The notes under the pieces: generated by a model
The model's input: the letters and a program-made list of their open reading frames with translations, nothing else
Databases searched by the model: none
Told to the model about the DNA's origin: nothing
Shown: positions 43,312 to 52,814 of the stretch, piece after piece
Numbering within the stretch: position 1 is the first letter of the stretch
Layout of the letters: every line of letters starts with the position of its first letter
Made by a program: the position numbers and the translations under genes
NCBI RefSeq assembly: GCF_000317085.1
Contig: NC_019702.1
Location: 1,828,394-1,892,393 of the forward strand
DNA from: Synechococcus sp. PCC 7502
Lineage (GTDB): Bacteria > Cyanobacteriota > Cyanobacteriia > Pseudanabaenales > Pseudanabaenaceae
DNA length: 64,000 bases
Direction: 5' to 3'

Positions 43312-44133
43312 ATGTCTATTACCCGTCGTGAATTTATGCTTACTTCTGGACTTTCTGTGGGCTTTGCCCTAGCTACAATTCCAGTTTCTGCTCAAACCAT
43401 TAAAACTGATTCCCTAGGTTTAATTGCAGGGGAAGTAAAAATCCCTGTGGATAAGCTTGAAATTCCTGCCTATCGAGCCATGCCATCCCTAGGAGAGAAT
43501 TTCCCTATAGTTTTAGTAATCCAAGAAATCTTTGGGGTTCATGAGCATATCCAAGATATATGTCGGCGCATTGCCAAATTAGGTTACTTGGCGATCGCCC
43601 CAGAATTATTCATCCGTCAAGGTGATGTTTCTAAACTTAGTGATATTCAAGATATTCGCAAAGTTGTCAACCAAGTTCCAGACCAACAGGTATTTTCCGA
43701 TCTTGATGCCACTGTCAACTGGGCAGGCAGGTCTAAGGGAAATATTAACAGATTGGCAATTACTGGTTTTTGCTGGGGTGGACGTATTGTGTGGCTATAC
43801 TCAGACCATAACTCCAAAGTCAAAGCAGGCGTGGCATGGTACGGCAAACTAGTGGGAGATGCTACAGAGTTAACGCCTAAACATCCCTTAGATATAGCTG
43901 CAAACCTAAAAACACCCATCCTAGGTCTATATGGCGGTGCAGATACAGGAATTCCTAATCAAACTGTTGAACAAATGCAGGCAGCATTGAGAGCTAATAA
44001 TCCAAAATCACAAATCATTCTCTATCCTGATACCCCCCACGCTTTCTTTGCAGACTATCGCCCCAGTTATCGGGAACCACAAGCAAAAGATGGCTGGCAG
44101 CGTTTAGTAAATTGGTTTAAGGAGTTAGTTTAA
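43312..44133 (+). CDS. Dienelactone hydrolase family protein with Tat-type signal
   Basis: A 273-residue alpha/beta hydrolase. The N-terminus [19 protein letters not shown] carries twin arginines and a hydrophobic core ending near AQT, so Tat export is likely. The nucleophile is the Cys of TGFCWGGR; the acid lies near GGADTGIP and the His in [13 protein letters not shown]. Dienelactone hydrolases open lactone rings of chlorocatechol products, but most genomic members have unknown ester substrates. Its stop codon overlaps the stop of the convergent Crp-like gene by three to four bases. Confidence 0.88.
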   Translation: MSITRREFMLTSGLSVGFALATIPVSAQTIKTDSLGLIAGEVKIPVDKLEIPAYRAMPSLGENFPIVLVIQEIFGVHEHIQDICRRIAKLGYLAIAPELFIRQGDVSKLSDIQDIRKVVNQVPDQQVFSDLDATVNWAGRSKGNINRLAITGFCWGGRIVWLYSDHNSKVKAGVAWYGKLVGDATELTPKHPLDIAANLKTPILGLYGGADTGIPNQTVEQMQAALRANNPKSQIILYPDTPHAFFADYRPSYREPQAKDGWQRLVNWFKELV

Positions 44134-44810
44134 TTAGCAATTAGTTGGGAAATCTGCTTATGATTTGACAGGATTAGAAGTTGCTCTTTTTTGTCAATTT
44201 GGATCCAACCCTTTTCGCCCATGCGTTCTAAAACCTGTTCCGTATCTTCAAGGTTTACCCCTGCTAAGTCAGATATTTCTTGGGATGAGAGGTTAAATAT
44301 TTCTAAACCCAAAGTTGTATCAGTTCCATAGGTTTCACTCAAATCAAGTAGAATATTCGCAACCCGCACTAGGGGAGCTTCCTGAGCTAACTGTAATCTT
44401 TGATTAACCTTACGCCATCTTTTAATGATCAGTTTCAACATGCGATGGTGAACTTGGGCATCTTTAAACAAAAATTGCAGAAACCTCTGGGCGGGTATGC
44501 TCAATACATTAGTTCTTGTCAAAGCGATAACACTGGTAAATCTTGGAGCTTCATCTAAAACCGCAGTTTCCCCAAATATCCCCCCCACACCCAAAACATC
44601 AAGGGTTAGTGAATCACTTTCTCGTTGTTGGCAAACTTTTACCCAGCCTGACAAAATAAAGTAAACAGCATTGCCCCAAGTATCCTCAGTGATGATTTTT
44701 TGCTTTGGAGCATACTCTTTCTCCACCGCCACACCTGTGAGCCACTCCAGGAGTTCTGGATCGGCTATATCAAATAAAGGAAAGGTCTCGCTGAGAGTTT
44801 CAATCTCCAT
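44130..44810 (-). CDS. Crp/Fnr-family cyclic nucleotide-binding regulator
   Basis: The N-terminal half is a cNMP-binding beta barrel ([35 protein letters not shown]), joined by a dimer helix to a C-terminal winged helix ([24 protein letters not shown]). The canonical PRPVSRQ cAMP contacts are not all there: the phosphate-binding segment reads [11 protein letters not shown], so the ligand may differ. ATG at 44810 is preferred; a GTG at 44825 would overlap the fabI stop. It follows fabI on the same strand with almost no gap and is probably co-transcribed. Confidence 0.85.
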   Translation of the reverse strand: MEIETLSETFPLFDIADPELLEWLTGVAVEKEYAPKQKIITEDTWGNAVYFILSGWVKVCQQRESDSLTLDVLGVGGIFGETAVLDEAPRFTSVIALTRTNVLSIPAQRFLQFLFKDAQVHHRMLKLIIKRWRKVNQRLQLAQEAPLVRVANILLDLSETYGTDTTLGLEIFNLSSQEISDLAGVNLEDTEQVLERMGEKGWIQIDKKEQLLILSNHKQISQLIAN

Positions 44811-44817
44811 GCAAATT

Positions 44818-45594
44818 TTAGGCACCCATTATTTCATAACCACAGTCAGCATAAATAACCTGTCCAGTGATGGCACTAGAAAGATCACTTGCTAGAAAGG
44901 CGGCAACATTCCCAACTTCCACTTGGCTAACTAATCGCTTTAGGGGTGATACTTCTTCCACATGGTGGAGCATTTTATGAATATCACCAATCGCCGCCGA
45001 AGCCAAAGTCCGAATTGGTCCTGCCGAAATCCCGTTAACTCGAATGTTTTGCGAACCTAAATCTTGAGCTAGATAACGTACATTCATTTCCAGCGCAGCC
45101 TTAGCTATACCCATGACGTTATAATTTGGTACCACTTTAACCCCACCAATATAAGTAAGAGTAATTACACTACCGCCATCGGTCATTAATGGTCTAGCTC
45201 CTTTGCAGAGGCTAATCAGAGAAAAAGCACTTACGTCTAAGGCTAACTTAAAACCATCCCTAGAAATGTCAGTAAAGTTACCACTTAGCTCTTCTTTCTT
45301 CGCAAAAGCCAAGCAATGGATCAGAATATCTAACTTTCCCCAAGATTTTGCGATCGCCCCATACATTTCATCAATTTGGGTATCATTCTGGACATCACAG
45401 GGCAGTAAAAGGTCTGGAGATAGAGGAGATACTAAATCCTTAACCTTTGATAGAGTTCGATCTCGATCATCAGGTAAGTAGGTAATAGCTAACTTGGCTC
45501 CCGCTTTATGTAACTGTTGGGCAATGCCCCAAGCGATCGAACGATTATTAGCAATTCCAGTAACTAGAGCAGTTTTACCACTCAAATCAAGCAT
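44818..45594 (-). CDS. fabI: Enoyl-[acyl-carrier-protein] reductase (NADH)
   Basis: A 258-residue SDR enzyme: MLDLSGKTALVTGIANNRSI with the FabI-type nucleotide motif, SLISLCKGARPLM, and the catalytic pair in the spacing Y-x6-K (YNVMGIAKAALE, preceded by the conserved upstream Tyr in LTYIGG). FabI carries out the last reduction of each fatty-acid elongation cycle. It lies upstream of the Crp-like gene in the same direction. Confidence 0.95.
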   Translation of the reverse strand: MLDLSGKTALVTGIANNRSIAWGIAQQLHKAGAKLAITYLPDDRDRTLSKVKDLVSPLSPDLLLPCDVQNDTQIDEMYGAIAKSWGKLDILIHCLAFAKKEELSGNFTDISRDGFKLALDVSAFSLISLCKGARPLMTDGGSVITLTYIGGVKVVPNYNVMGIAKAALEMNVRYLAQDLGSQNIRVNGISAGPIRTLASAAIGDIHKMLHHVEEVSPLKRLVSQVEVGNVAAFLASDLSSAITGQVIYADCGYEIMGA

Positions 45595-45644
45595 ATTATT
45601 TATAGGTTTGTAAGCATTTTTGTAGGCATATTTCTAAGCCTAAA

Positions 45645-45920
45645 CTAAAAGACCCCAATGGCACTAGCCAAAGTTCTTTGCAGTAAGCTTAGCACTAAAA
45701 ATGCCAACATTGGCGAAAAATCCATCCCACTTACAGGCGGAATAATAGAGCGAAATACGTTTAAGTAAGGATCAGTAACTTGACTCAGAGCAGCAAAGGG
45801 CTGACTAGACCAGTTAACATTGGGAAACCATGTCAAAAGTACCCGAATAAATAACAAAGCCAAGTAGATACTAATGAAAGAAAGCACTGTCTGTAGAATA
45901 ATTTCCATATACCTATCCAA
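45645..45920 (-). CDS. YggT family membrane protein
   Basis: A 91-residue protein with two membrane segments (FISIYLALLFIRVLLTWFP and MLAFLVLSLLQRTLASAI) and the YggT motif VTDPYLNVFRSIIPPVSGMDFSPM. YggT proteins (also called Ycf19 in algae) are linked to cell-division or thylakoid and nucleoid organisation in cyanobacteria and plastids. It lies 51 bp upstream of fabI on the same strand. Confidence 0.9.
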   Translation of the reverse strand: MDRYMEIILQTVLSFISIYLALLFIRVLLTWFPNVNWSSQPFAALSQVTDPYLNVFRSIIPPVSGMDFSPMLAFLVLSLLQRTLASAIGVF

Positions 45921-45999
45921 ATAACTTCAACCTGATCTCTATACTTATCTTTATATTAGTATGCCTAGACTAAAATTTTTCTAACTAGAACTTTTGTAT

Positions 46000-46296
46000 C
46001 TAGAACTTTTCTAGCTGGGGAGATTTGCCATTGGTTTCAGAAGTAGATAACTCTTTGCTAACAGCATCGATCGCCGCATTGAGTTGAGCAATCTTTTGTT
46101 CTAGCCCTAGTTTAGTTTTTGCAGCAATTTCTTCCGCAGTGGCAGGGGCGATCGCCTGATCCCCAGGATTATCATTATCTTCTTGGGCTTGATCGAGTAC
46201 TTGGTTGACCTTAGAGCCTAAAATTACGCCTAAAGCACTACCAACTATAGTACCAAGAATAAACCCTCCCAAAAAGCTACTAGACTTTTCTGCCAT
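46000..46296 (-). CDS. YtxH-like / gas-vesicle-like small membrane-anchored protein
   Basis: A 98-residue protein with a Gly-rich N-terminal helix (FLGGFILGTIVGSALGVILGSKV), as in YtxH-type proteins, and a charged C-terminal helix with coiled-coil character (KTKLGLEQKIAQLNAAIDAVSKEL). The function is not known. It is on the same strand as yggT and thiG, between them. Confidence 0.7.
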   Translation of the reverse strand: MAEKSSSFLGGFILGTIVGSALGVILGSKVNQVLDQAQEDNDNPGDQAIAPATAEEIAAKTKLGLEQKIAQLNAAIDAVSKELSTSETNGKSPQLEKF

Positions 46297-46357
46297 ATCC
46301 TTAAAAAGCTTTAAATTAAACTCACTTAACTCTCATTGCCAAATATTATACCGAGTT

Positions 46358-47146
46358 TTAAGTAATCTTACCCGTAGTTGGAGAACTAGCACTAGCATAA
46401 TCTTTAACTGGAATCCGCCCTGCTAAGTATGCCATTCGACCTGCTAAAGTTGCCATACCCATCGCTTTACCCATAGTTACAGGATCATGTGCCTGGGCGA
46501 TCGCTGTATTAATTAATAAAGCATCAGCACCTAACTCCATAGCATGTGCCGCTTCACTGGGTACACCAATTCCCGCATCAACCACCACAGGAATCTTGGC
46601 TTGCTCAATAATTATGGCAATATTGGCAGTATTTTTTAAACCCTGTCCTGAACCAATCGGTGACGCTAGAGGCATTACCGTAACACAGCCAACTTCTTCC
46701 AATGCCCTTGCCAACATCGGATCGGCATTAATGTAAGGCAATACCGCAAATCCCTCTTTAACTAACTGTTCAGCCGCACGATAGGTACCAATTGGATCGG
46801 GTAATAAATACTTGGGATCGGGAATTACTTCTAACTTGATAAAATTATTATCTTCTTGTCCTAAAATTTTTGCCATTTCTCTGCCCAGTCTTGCCACTCG
46901 TACCGCCTCATCCGCAGTAGCACAACCTGCTGTATTCGGTAAAAGCCAATATCTTTGCCAATCTAAAGCTTCGCCCAGTCCTTCATGCCCTTGTACACTA
47001 GCTTGAACTCGACGCACTGCCACGGTGACAATTTCACTACCACTAGCTGCGATCGCTTGACGCATAGTCTCAAAGTCAGCATATTTACCCGTTCCTGTCA
47101 TCAGGCGCGAATTAAATTTTTTTCCAGCAATTTCTAAAATGTCCAT
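46358..47146 (-). CDS. thiG: Thiazole synthase ThiG
   Basis: A 262-residue TIM-barrel protein. The Schiff-base Lys is in [42 protein letters not shown] and [28 protein letters not shown] are ThiG signatures. It joins deoxyxylulose phosphate, dehydroglycine and ThiS-thiocarboxylate to form the thiazole of thiamin. No thiS or thiO is fused or adjacent. No TPP riboswitch is apparent in the 110 bp upstream. It is divergent from the Rrf2 regulator. Confidence 0.95.
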   Translation of the reverse strand: MDILEIAGKKFNSRLMTGTGKYADFETMRQAIAASGSEIVTVAVRRVQASVQGHEGLGEALDWQRYWLLPNTAGCATADEAVRVARLGREMAKILGQEDNNFIKLEVIPDPKYLLPDPIGTYRAAEQLVKEGFAVLPYINADPMLARALEEVGCVTVMPLASPIGSGQGLKNTANIAIIIEQAKIPVVVDAGIGVPSEAAHAMELGADALLINTAIAQAHDPVTMGKAMGMATLAGRMAYLAGRIPVKDYASASSPTTGKIT

Positions 47147-47256
47147 TGAAAAATTTCTTTAAATTTAGTTTTATATTTCTCATCTCAGAATTTTATAACT
47201 AACAATCATCGACAGCATACCGTAGTATCATAAAGTAGTAGTTGTTAAACGTTAAT

Positions 47257-47703
47257 GTGGAACTTTCACTAAAGAGCGAGTACGCAATCTTAGCATTGGT
47301 AGAACTAGCAACTCATTTTGAACTAGATCAGCCCTTGCAAATTCGCCAAATTGCCAGTCAACAAAATATACCAGATCGATATCTTGAACAGCTTTTAGCT
47401 ACATTAAGAAGGCATGGATTGGTTAAAAGCCAGCGTGGTTCTAAAGGAGGATATATTCTAGCAAGGGAACCATGGCGAATTAATGTTTTAGAGATTATTC
47501 ACTGTATGGAAGGGAAAGACCCAACCATGGGAGATGACCGCCTTTCTAACGAAGCAGAGAAAACTCCCACTGCCTCAGTAGTCCATAATATGTGGCAATC
47601 AGCGCAGACAGCCGCAGCTAATGTTTTAAAAAACTGTACCCTCAAAGACCTGTGCGAACAGGAAAAACAATTCAAGCTCTCTACTGCTATGTACTATATC
47701 TAA
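47257..47703 (+). CDS. Rrf2-family transcriptional regulator
   Basis: The start is set at GTG 47257, giving MELSLKSEYAILALVELA, the standard family N-terminus; the TTG at 47242 would add five unusual residues. The 148-residue protein has a winged helix (IRQIASQQNIPDRYLEQLLATLRRHGLV, RGSKGGYILAR). Only two Cys are in the C-terminal loop (NCTLKDLC) plus one in HCMEG, not the three-Cys ligand set of IscR, so it may lack a [2Fe-2S] cluster. It lies directly upstream of cysK, which suggests control of cysteine synthesis, as with CymR. Confidence 0.85.
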   Translation: MELSLKSEYAILALVELATHFELDQPLQIRQIASQQNIPDRYLEQLLATLRRHGLVKSQRGSKGGYILAREPWRINVLEIIHCMEGKDPTMGDDRLSNEAEKTPTASVVHNMWQSAQTAAANVLKNCTLKDLCEQEKQFKLSTAMYYI

Positions 47704-47828
47704 GAATTATTTCTAGGAATTATCTAAGGGTAGTTTTGGAGCTAGATAAGTAAAGACATTAAAAATTGGGGCAGTAAACCTCAATTCACGCTAATTCAAT
47801 CACTAATTATTTTATTCACTGATTATTT

Positions 47829-48782
47829 ATGAAAATTGCCCACAATGTTACCGAATTAATTGGTCGTACTCCTTTAGTCCAACTTAACCGTATCCCCTAT
47901 AGTGAAGGCTGTGTCGCTACAATCGTTGTCAAACTTGAAAGCATGAATCCTTCGTCGTCAGTTAAAGATCGAATTGGGATCAACATGGTAGAGGATGCCG
48001 AAAAGAAAGGCTTAATTACTCCTCACAAGACAGTTTTAGTGGAGCCAACCTCTGGAAATACAGGGATTGCTTTGGCAATGGTGGCAGCAGCTAAGGGCTA
48101 TCGACTAATTCTGACTATGCCTGAAACCATGAGCTTAGAACGACGGGCAATGCTTCGTGCCTATGGAGCAGAGTTAGAGCTTACGTCTGGCAGTGAGGGT
48201 ATGGGCGGAGCAATTCGTAAGGCTACGGAATTAGTGGAAAAAATTCCCCATGCCTATATGTTACAACAGTTTAGTAATTTGGCTAATCCTGCTATTCACC
48301 TAGCTACTACGGCAGAGGAAATTTGGACTGATACCGATGGCAAAGTAGATTTTTTAATTTCGGGTGTGGGTACCGGTGGCACAATTACAGGCGTAAGTGA
48401 AGCTTTAAAAAAACGTAAACCCGAATTTAAAGCGATCGCCGTTGAACCAGCTAACAGTCAAGTCTTAGGGGGAGGTAAGCCAGGTCCCCATCGGATTCAA
48501 GGAATTGGGGCGGGCTTTGTTCCTCAAGTACTGAAGCGAGATTTAATTGATGAAGTAATTGCTGTAACTGATGATCAAGCGATCGCCTACGGCAGAAGAT
48601 TGGCAAAGGAGGAAGGATTACTATCGGGTATTTCCAGTGGGGCAGCCTTGTATGCCGCCATTCAAGTAGCTAAAAGACCAGAAAATGCGGGCAAATTAAT
48701 TGTGATGATTCAACCTAGCTTTGGGGAACGTTACTTGAGTACGCCTTTATTTCAAGATATCGAGTTGGTAACTTCGAGCTAG
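47829..48782 (+). CDS. cysK: Cysteine synthase A (O-acetylserine sulfhydrylase)
   Basis: A 317-residue PLP enzyme with the PLP Lys in [14 protein letters not shown], the substrate loop [12 protein letters not shown], the phosphate-binding GTGGTITG and a late [11 protein letters not shown]. It makes cysteine from O-acetylserine and sulfide. It follows the Rrf2 regulator by 125 bp on the same strand. Confidence 0.95.
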   Translation: MKIAHNVTELIGRTPLVQLNRIPYSEGCVATIVVKLESMNPSSSVKDRIGINMVEDAEKKGLITPHKTVLVEPTSGNTGIALAMVAAAKGYRLILTMPETMSLERRAMLRAYGAELELTSGSEGMGGAIRKATELVEKIPHAYMLQQFSNLANPAIHLATTAEEIWTDTDGKVDFLISGVGTGGTITGVSEALKKRKPEFKAIAVEPANSQVLGGGKPGPHRIQGIGAGFVPQVLKRDLIDEVIAVTDDQAIAYGRRLAKEEGLLSGISSGAALYAAIQVAKRPENAGKLIVMIQPSFGERYLSTPLFQDIELVTSS

Positions 48783-48810
48783 AAATTAGCAGTTTTTTAT
48801 TGGTTTTTTA

Positions 48811-50103
48811 TTAAAAGTAAGCTTGTGAGCCTATCTGCTTTTGCAGTTGTACTTGCAAGCTTTTAAACTGATTTTTACTATAAGTTTCGTCTGGATTACC
48901 CTGAATCACTAATCCCGAACTATTAGTTAAATTTTGTGAATTTACTTCGGATTCTGCCCATAGTAACCAGCGACTTTGAGAGTTGAGTTTCCCTAAGCTA
49001 TCTTGCCGATGGGTAAGCCATACTGAGGGTAAATCTAATGGCAAAGAACTCGGATTGCTAGGGCTAGGATTAACACTGGCTAAGGTTTCTAAAACTTGCT
49101 GTTGTCCTTGAATAATGCCACTTTCATATGTCCATAGTCGGACATTTATATTTATCCCTTGGGCATAGAAGTATAAAGATGCTGCTGCTACTACCGCCTC
49201 TTCAAATTGGTAATCCTGCCATCCCGAAGATGTATCTAAGGCAATAACTAAGTCTTGTCCACCTAGGGTAATTTCTAGTTCTCTAATTTTAAGTTCACCG
49301 AATTTAGCACTGCTACGCCAATGAATTAGCCGAGTTGGGTCACCCCATCGGTAAGTTCTTAAAGCTTTGGTTAAACCCTCGTTGGCATTGGCATTTATAT
49401 ATCTTTGACTATAGGTTTTGGGGGTTTCTTCGGTTCCTATTTGATCAATTAACGGACATTGGGACAAATTTAAAACATGGGGATAGACAATTAATTTTTG
49501 GGATAATTTTGACGATATTTCCGTATTTGTAAGCGATCGCCTGCTCCGAAATAGACCAAAAGGGCTGGCGGTAATCAAATCAACTCGGTCAAACCAAAAA
49601 ATGCCCCGTTTTTGAGTATCAAGAGTATAAGTCCATCTTAGTTTTTGCTGCGGTAATAATTCCTCAATTACTTTATGAGGTAGTGAATTAAGAGGTGTCA
49701 ATAAATTTTGAGAATTATGATCGGGTATTAACTGCTTGGGAACAAAATCATAAACCTGAACTAGAGATTTAGTGTCTTTACCGATATTAACTATGACTAA
49801 TTCCACGGTGATCGCATCTCCAGCACTCACAGCAGGTATAGGCGATCTAATGACTTCAATATCCCTAAGAACTCGGCGGGGTAAAATTCCCCCAATTAGT
49901 AATAGCGCAAAACTCACGCCACTAATCACATATAGCCAGCCCGATAAAGTATTAGTTGCTGCCGCAAAGAAAAACCCAGAAAGCATTAGCAACATTCCAC
50001 CCGCAAACTCTGGTACACAGAAGTAAAACTCTAAGTAACGAAATAACTTTTTCATAGAGGTATAACTGGCTAAGGTTAGGGTAGTACTAATTTCGGAGTC
50101 CAA
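48811..50103 (-). CDS. DUF58 domain-containing membrane protein
   Basis: The 430-residue protein has two membrane segments near the N-terminus (about 32-76) and a C-terminal vWA-like DUF58 region: RTYRWGDPTRLIHWRSSAKFGEL and VIALDTSSGWQ. Such proteins usually pair with a MoxR ATPase and transglutaminase-like protein; neither is adjacent here. A later ATG at 50055 (MKKLFRYLEF) may be the true start, since the first 16 residues are polar and unlike the family. Confidence 0.83.
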   Translation of the reverse strand: MDSEISTTLTLASYTSMKKLFRYLEFYFCVPEFAGGMLLMLSGFFFAAATNTLSGWLYVISGVSFALLLIGGILPRRVLRDIEVIRSPIPAVSAGDAITVELVIVNIGKDTKSLVQVYDFVPKQLIPDHNSQNLLTPLNSLPHKVIEELLPQQKLRWTYTLDTQKRGIFWFDRVDLITASPFGLFRSRRSLTNTEISSKLSQKLIVYPHVLNLSQCPLIDQIGTEETPKTYSQRYINANANEGLTKALRTYRWGDPTRLIHWRSSAKFGELKIRELEITLGGQDLVIALDTSSGWQDYQFEEAVVAAASLYFYAQGININVRLWTYESGIIQGQQQVLETLASVNPSPSNPSSLPLDLPSVWLTHRQDSLGKLNSQSRWLLWAESEVNSQNLTNSSGLVIQGNPDETYSKNQFKSLQVQLQKQIGSQAYF

Positions 50104-50123
50104 GTATCAAAATTAATATTAGA

Positions 50124-50693
50124 CTAAGCAATTTGAGCCGCACGATCTTGAATCTCGGCAATTGTAAATACTGCCTTAAAATCTAAGCCAGCTGCAGCAA
50201 AACACTCTGCCCCACCTTGTAAGCGATCGACAAGAGTTAATACTAGGTTTACCTGATAGCCTGCTTCTTTAAGTTTCTCTACGGCAAGCATAGCTGAACT
50301 TCCTGTTGTGACGACATCCTCTAATACCACAACCTCAGAATTAGGCGGTAGAACCACACCTTCAATCCATGCCTGAGTTCCATGCGCCTTTACCTGTTTA
50401 CGGACAATTAAAGCCGAAACTGGAGTATCTTGATATGCCGAAACTACACTAACGGCACTGACAAGCGGATCAGCACCAAGGGTAAGTCCAGCTACAGCCT
50501 TAACCCCCTGCGGTAACATAGACAGCAAGATTTGACCTGTCCACAATGCCCCATAGGGATGGAGTGTAACCTGCTTGCCATTAATGTAATAGGAGCTAGG
50601 CTGCCCTGACGAAAGAATGAAATTACCACTTTTATAGGCAAGGGTGCAGATTAAATCTAACAGCTTAGTTCTAGCTTCTGTGATTGCAAGCAT
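50124..50693 (-). CDS. pyrE: Orotate phosphoribosyltransferase
   Basis: A 189-residue type I PRTase. FILSSGQPSSYYINGKQVTLHP is the N-terminal signature, and VVVLEDVVTTGSSAMLAVEKL is the PRPP-binding loop. It turns orotate and PRPP into OMP in pyrimidine synthesis. It sits 20 bp upstream of the DUF58 gene on the same strand. Confidence 0.94.
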   Translation of the reverse strand: MLAITEARTKLLDLICTLAYKSGNFILSSGQPSSYYINGKQVTLHPYGALWTGQILLSMLPQGVKAVAGLTLGADPLVSAVSVVSAYQDTPVSALIVRKQVKAHGTQAWIEGVVLPPNSEVVVLEDVVTTGSSAMLAVEKLKEAGYQVNLVLTLVDRLQGGAECFAAAGLDFKAVFTIAEIQDRAAQIA

Positions 50694-50943
50694 GAAATTT
50701 TAAGGAATTTATATGTGATTGAGATTTAAGTATATTAATTTATGATCCTGTAAAAACTTAAATTACCTAAGGCTGTTCAACACATATTCAGGATATATTC
50801 ACAGATTAAAATTCTTACCCAAGGACAATAATGGAAAAAATCTGGAATTAGACTTATATATCTGTTAACTTATTGCCATACTGTTTACGAAATTTACGAG
50901 ATTTCTGCTAAATTATTACTAGATAATTGTGAGGGTTTATACT

Positions 50944-51480
50944 ATGAGCTTGCGGTATTCTTTCAGGTCTGGTTTATTGGCTGCCACATTAGCGGCATTT
51001 TCATCTGTCCTAGCATCACCCAGTTTTGCTGAGCCTTCCTATACTTTCAATAGCTTAATGTCTGATCAAGATGTCTATCCAGTTAACTTGCCTTATACCT
51101 ATAACGCTGCTCAAACCCTAGTTTTAGATTTGAGTTCTGATGGCTTTATTGCGCAGCCCTATATTCAATTTGACTATCCCGATCTAGTTGCTGAGAGACA
51201 ACTAAACGGTTTCCGTAGCATAATTCGTGAAATGTACGAACGTCAGAGTCTTGATACTCCAACTATTCGCACTAGAGACTTACCTAGCGCTTACACCACT
51301 GCTTTATCCGAATCCTGTGGCTACTATTTAGTTACTGGTGCTGCATACCCGATCACGGGAACCCCCAATGCTACAGAATGCACACCCCCCGCCCCTGTGA
51401 GTGTGGCACCTGAGCCTCCTGCTCCTACCCCTGCTCCCCAGCCAGTAGCTCCACCTCGTCCAGTTCCTGCTTTATGGTAA
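50944..51480 (+). CDS. Secreted hypothetical protein with Pro-rich C-terminus
   Basis: The likely start is ATG at 50944 rather than GTG at 50929, as it gives a clean signal peptide (SLRYSFRSGLLAATLAAFSSVLASPSFAE, cleavage after SFA). The mature protein of about 150 residues has no recognised domain; YNAAQTLVLDLSSDGFIAQP and SCGYYLVTGAAYPITG are visible, and the end is a run of Pro/Ala/Val (PAPTPAPQPVAPPRPVPALW). Export is firm; the function is unknown. coaE follows with no gap. Confidence 0.75.
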   Translation: MSLRYSFRSGLLAATLAAFSSVLASPSFAEPSYTFNSLMSDQDVYPVNLPYTYNAAQTLVLDLSSDGFIAQPYIQFDYPDLVAERQLNGFRSIIREMYERQSLDTPTIRTRDLPSAYTTALSESCGYYLVTGAAYPITGTPNATECTPPAPVSVAPEPPAPTPAPQPVAPPRPVPALW

Positions 51481-52086
51481 TTGATTAACCTTGGGTCAAT
51501 TTTGAGGCAACGTGTTATTGGCTTAACAGGTGGAATTGCAACAGGTAAAACAGTTGTAGCTAAATATCTAAGTAGCCATTATCAACTACCAGTCCTAGAT
51601 GCGGATGTATTTGCTAGGGAGGCAATTACTCCCTCTTTTTTAGAAACTTTGCATGATCGCTATGGCTCAGAGATTTTTCATGGCAATCGCACTCTTAATC
51701 GCAAGAAATTAGGAGAAATTATTTTTAGTAATCCTCAGGATCGAGTTTGGCTAGAAAGTCAAATTCACCCTTTTGTTCGTGATCACTTAAAGTCAGAGGC
51801 ACAAAGACATAGTCCTGATCCAGTGGTTATGGTGATTCCATTGCTGTTTGAGGCAGGAATGCAAGACCTTGTCACAGAAACTTGGGTGGTAAGTTGTAGT
51901 TCAGAACAAGAACTAAAAAGACTGATGGAGCGAGATCAATTAGATATTCAATCTGCCCAGTTACGAATTAATAGCCAAATGCCGATGGCTCAAAAAGTAG
52001 CGATCGCAGATTATGTCTTAGATAACTCTAGGACTTTATCCGAATTATTTAAGCAAGTTGATAAGTTAATAGGCACTAACTGCTAG
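51481..52086 (+). CDS. coaE: Dephospho-CoA kinase
   Basis: A P-loop kinase of about 200 residues: IGLTGGIATGKTVVAKYL (Walker A), LDADVFAREAI, and the lid region with PLLFEAGMQDLVTETWVV and RMERDQL-type sequence. It phosphorylates dephospho-CoA at the ribose 3' position, the last step of CoA synthesis. No ATG exists before the P-loop; TTG at 51481 or, more like the family, TTG at 51502 (LRQRVIGLTGG) is used. The gene begins right at the stop of the secreted protein gene. Confidence 0.93.
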   Translation: MINLGSILRQRVIGLTGGIATGKTVVAKYLSSHYQLPVLDADVFAREAITPSFLETLHDRYGSEIFHGNRTLNRKKLGEIIFSNPQDRVWLESQIHPFVRDHLKSEAQRHSPDPVVMVIPLLFEAGMQDLVTETWVVSCSSEQELKRLMERDQLDIQSAQLRINSQMPMAQKVAIADYVLDNSRTLSELFKQVDKLIGTNC

Positions 52087-52172
52087 ACTCATGTATTAAA
52101 TTTGTAAGCTTAATTTCTTAAACTTTAATTTATTAAATACGCTTCTTAAATATACTTTTTGCGAGCATTAGC

Positions 52173-52814
52173 GTGAATTCATCCAAAATTTTAGTTGTCT
52201 TAAATGGTAAAGGCGGAGTTGGCAAAACCACAACAACCATTAACCTAGCCGCAATGATGGCTGAAAAAAATTCTGTACTTTTAGTTGATGCTGATCCCCA
52301 AGCTTCAGCAACCTGGTGGGTAGAGCAGAGTGGAAAAAGTATGGGATTCGATCTATCTCAGGAAAATAACCCCGAATTACTAGGAAATTTAAAGTCAATT
52401 ACAGGTTATGACTTAATTATTGTGGATACTGCTCCTGCTTTGTCTTCTAAGTCTTTGTCGAGTGTCGTGGCGATCGCTAACTATTTGATTCTACCCACAC
52501 CTCCTGCCCCTATGGATTTGACGGCATTAATTCATACTGTTAAAAATGTTGTTGCCCCTTCAGCAATTAGTCATCGAGTTTTATTAACTAGGGTAAATCC
52601 CCGTGGGTCGGCAGAGGCTAAAGATGCTCAATCAACCTTATCTGAATTAGGAATTCCATCTTTTAAAACTTTTATCCGTGCATATAAGGCACATGAAAAA
52701 GCTACACTAGAAGGAATGCCTATTTCCCAATGGCGCGGTAGAAATGCTCGTGACGCTGAGGCAGACTACAGAAATGTAATTGCTGAAATATTAGAAGATT
52801 GGAGAAACCTATGA
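52173..52814 (+). CDS. ParA-family ATPase, candidate McdA (carboxysome positioning)
   Basis: A 213-residue ParA/MinD ATPase with the deviant Walker A KGGVGKTTTT (signature Lys13), VLLVDADPQASAT as Walker A', and LIIVDTAPA as Walker B. It lacks the N-terminal HTH of plasmid SopA-type proteins, so it is a small-type ParA. The start is GTG at 52173. Its last codons overlap the ATG of a small coiled-coil gene, giving a two-gene unit. McdA of the type 2 class in cyanobacteria keeps the signature Lys and pairs with McdB, and both features are present here. A chemotaxis- or plasmid-positioning role is the main alternative. Confidence 0.8.
   Translation: MNSSKILVVLNGKGGVGKTTTTINLAAMMAEKNSVLLVDADPQASATWWVEQSGKSMGFDLSQENNPELLGNLKSITGYDLIIVDTAPALSSKSLSSVVAIANYLILPTPPAPMDLTALIHTVKNVVAPSAISHRVLLTRVNPRGSAEAKDAQSTLSELGIPSFKTFIRAYKAHEKATLEGMPISQWRGRNARDAEADYRNVIAEILEDWRNL

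Noticed and set aside
46900-47256. TPP riboswitch before thiG
   Set aside because: The 110 bp between thiG and the Rrf2 gene contain no recognisable thi-box core such as CTGAGA with ACCTGA.
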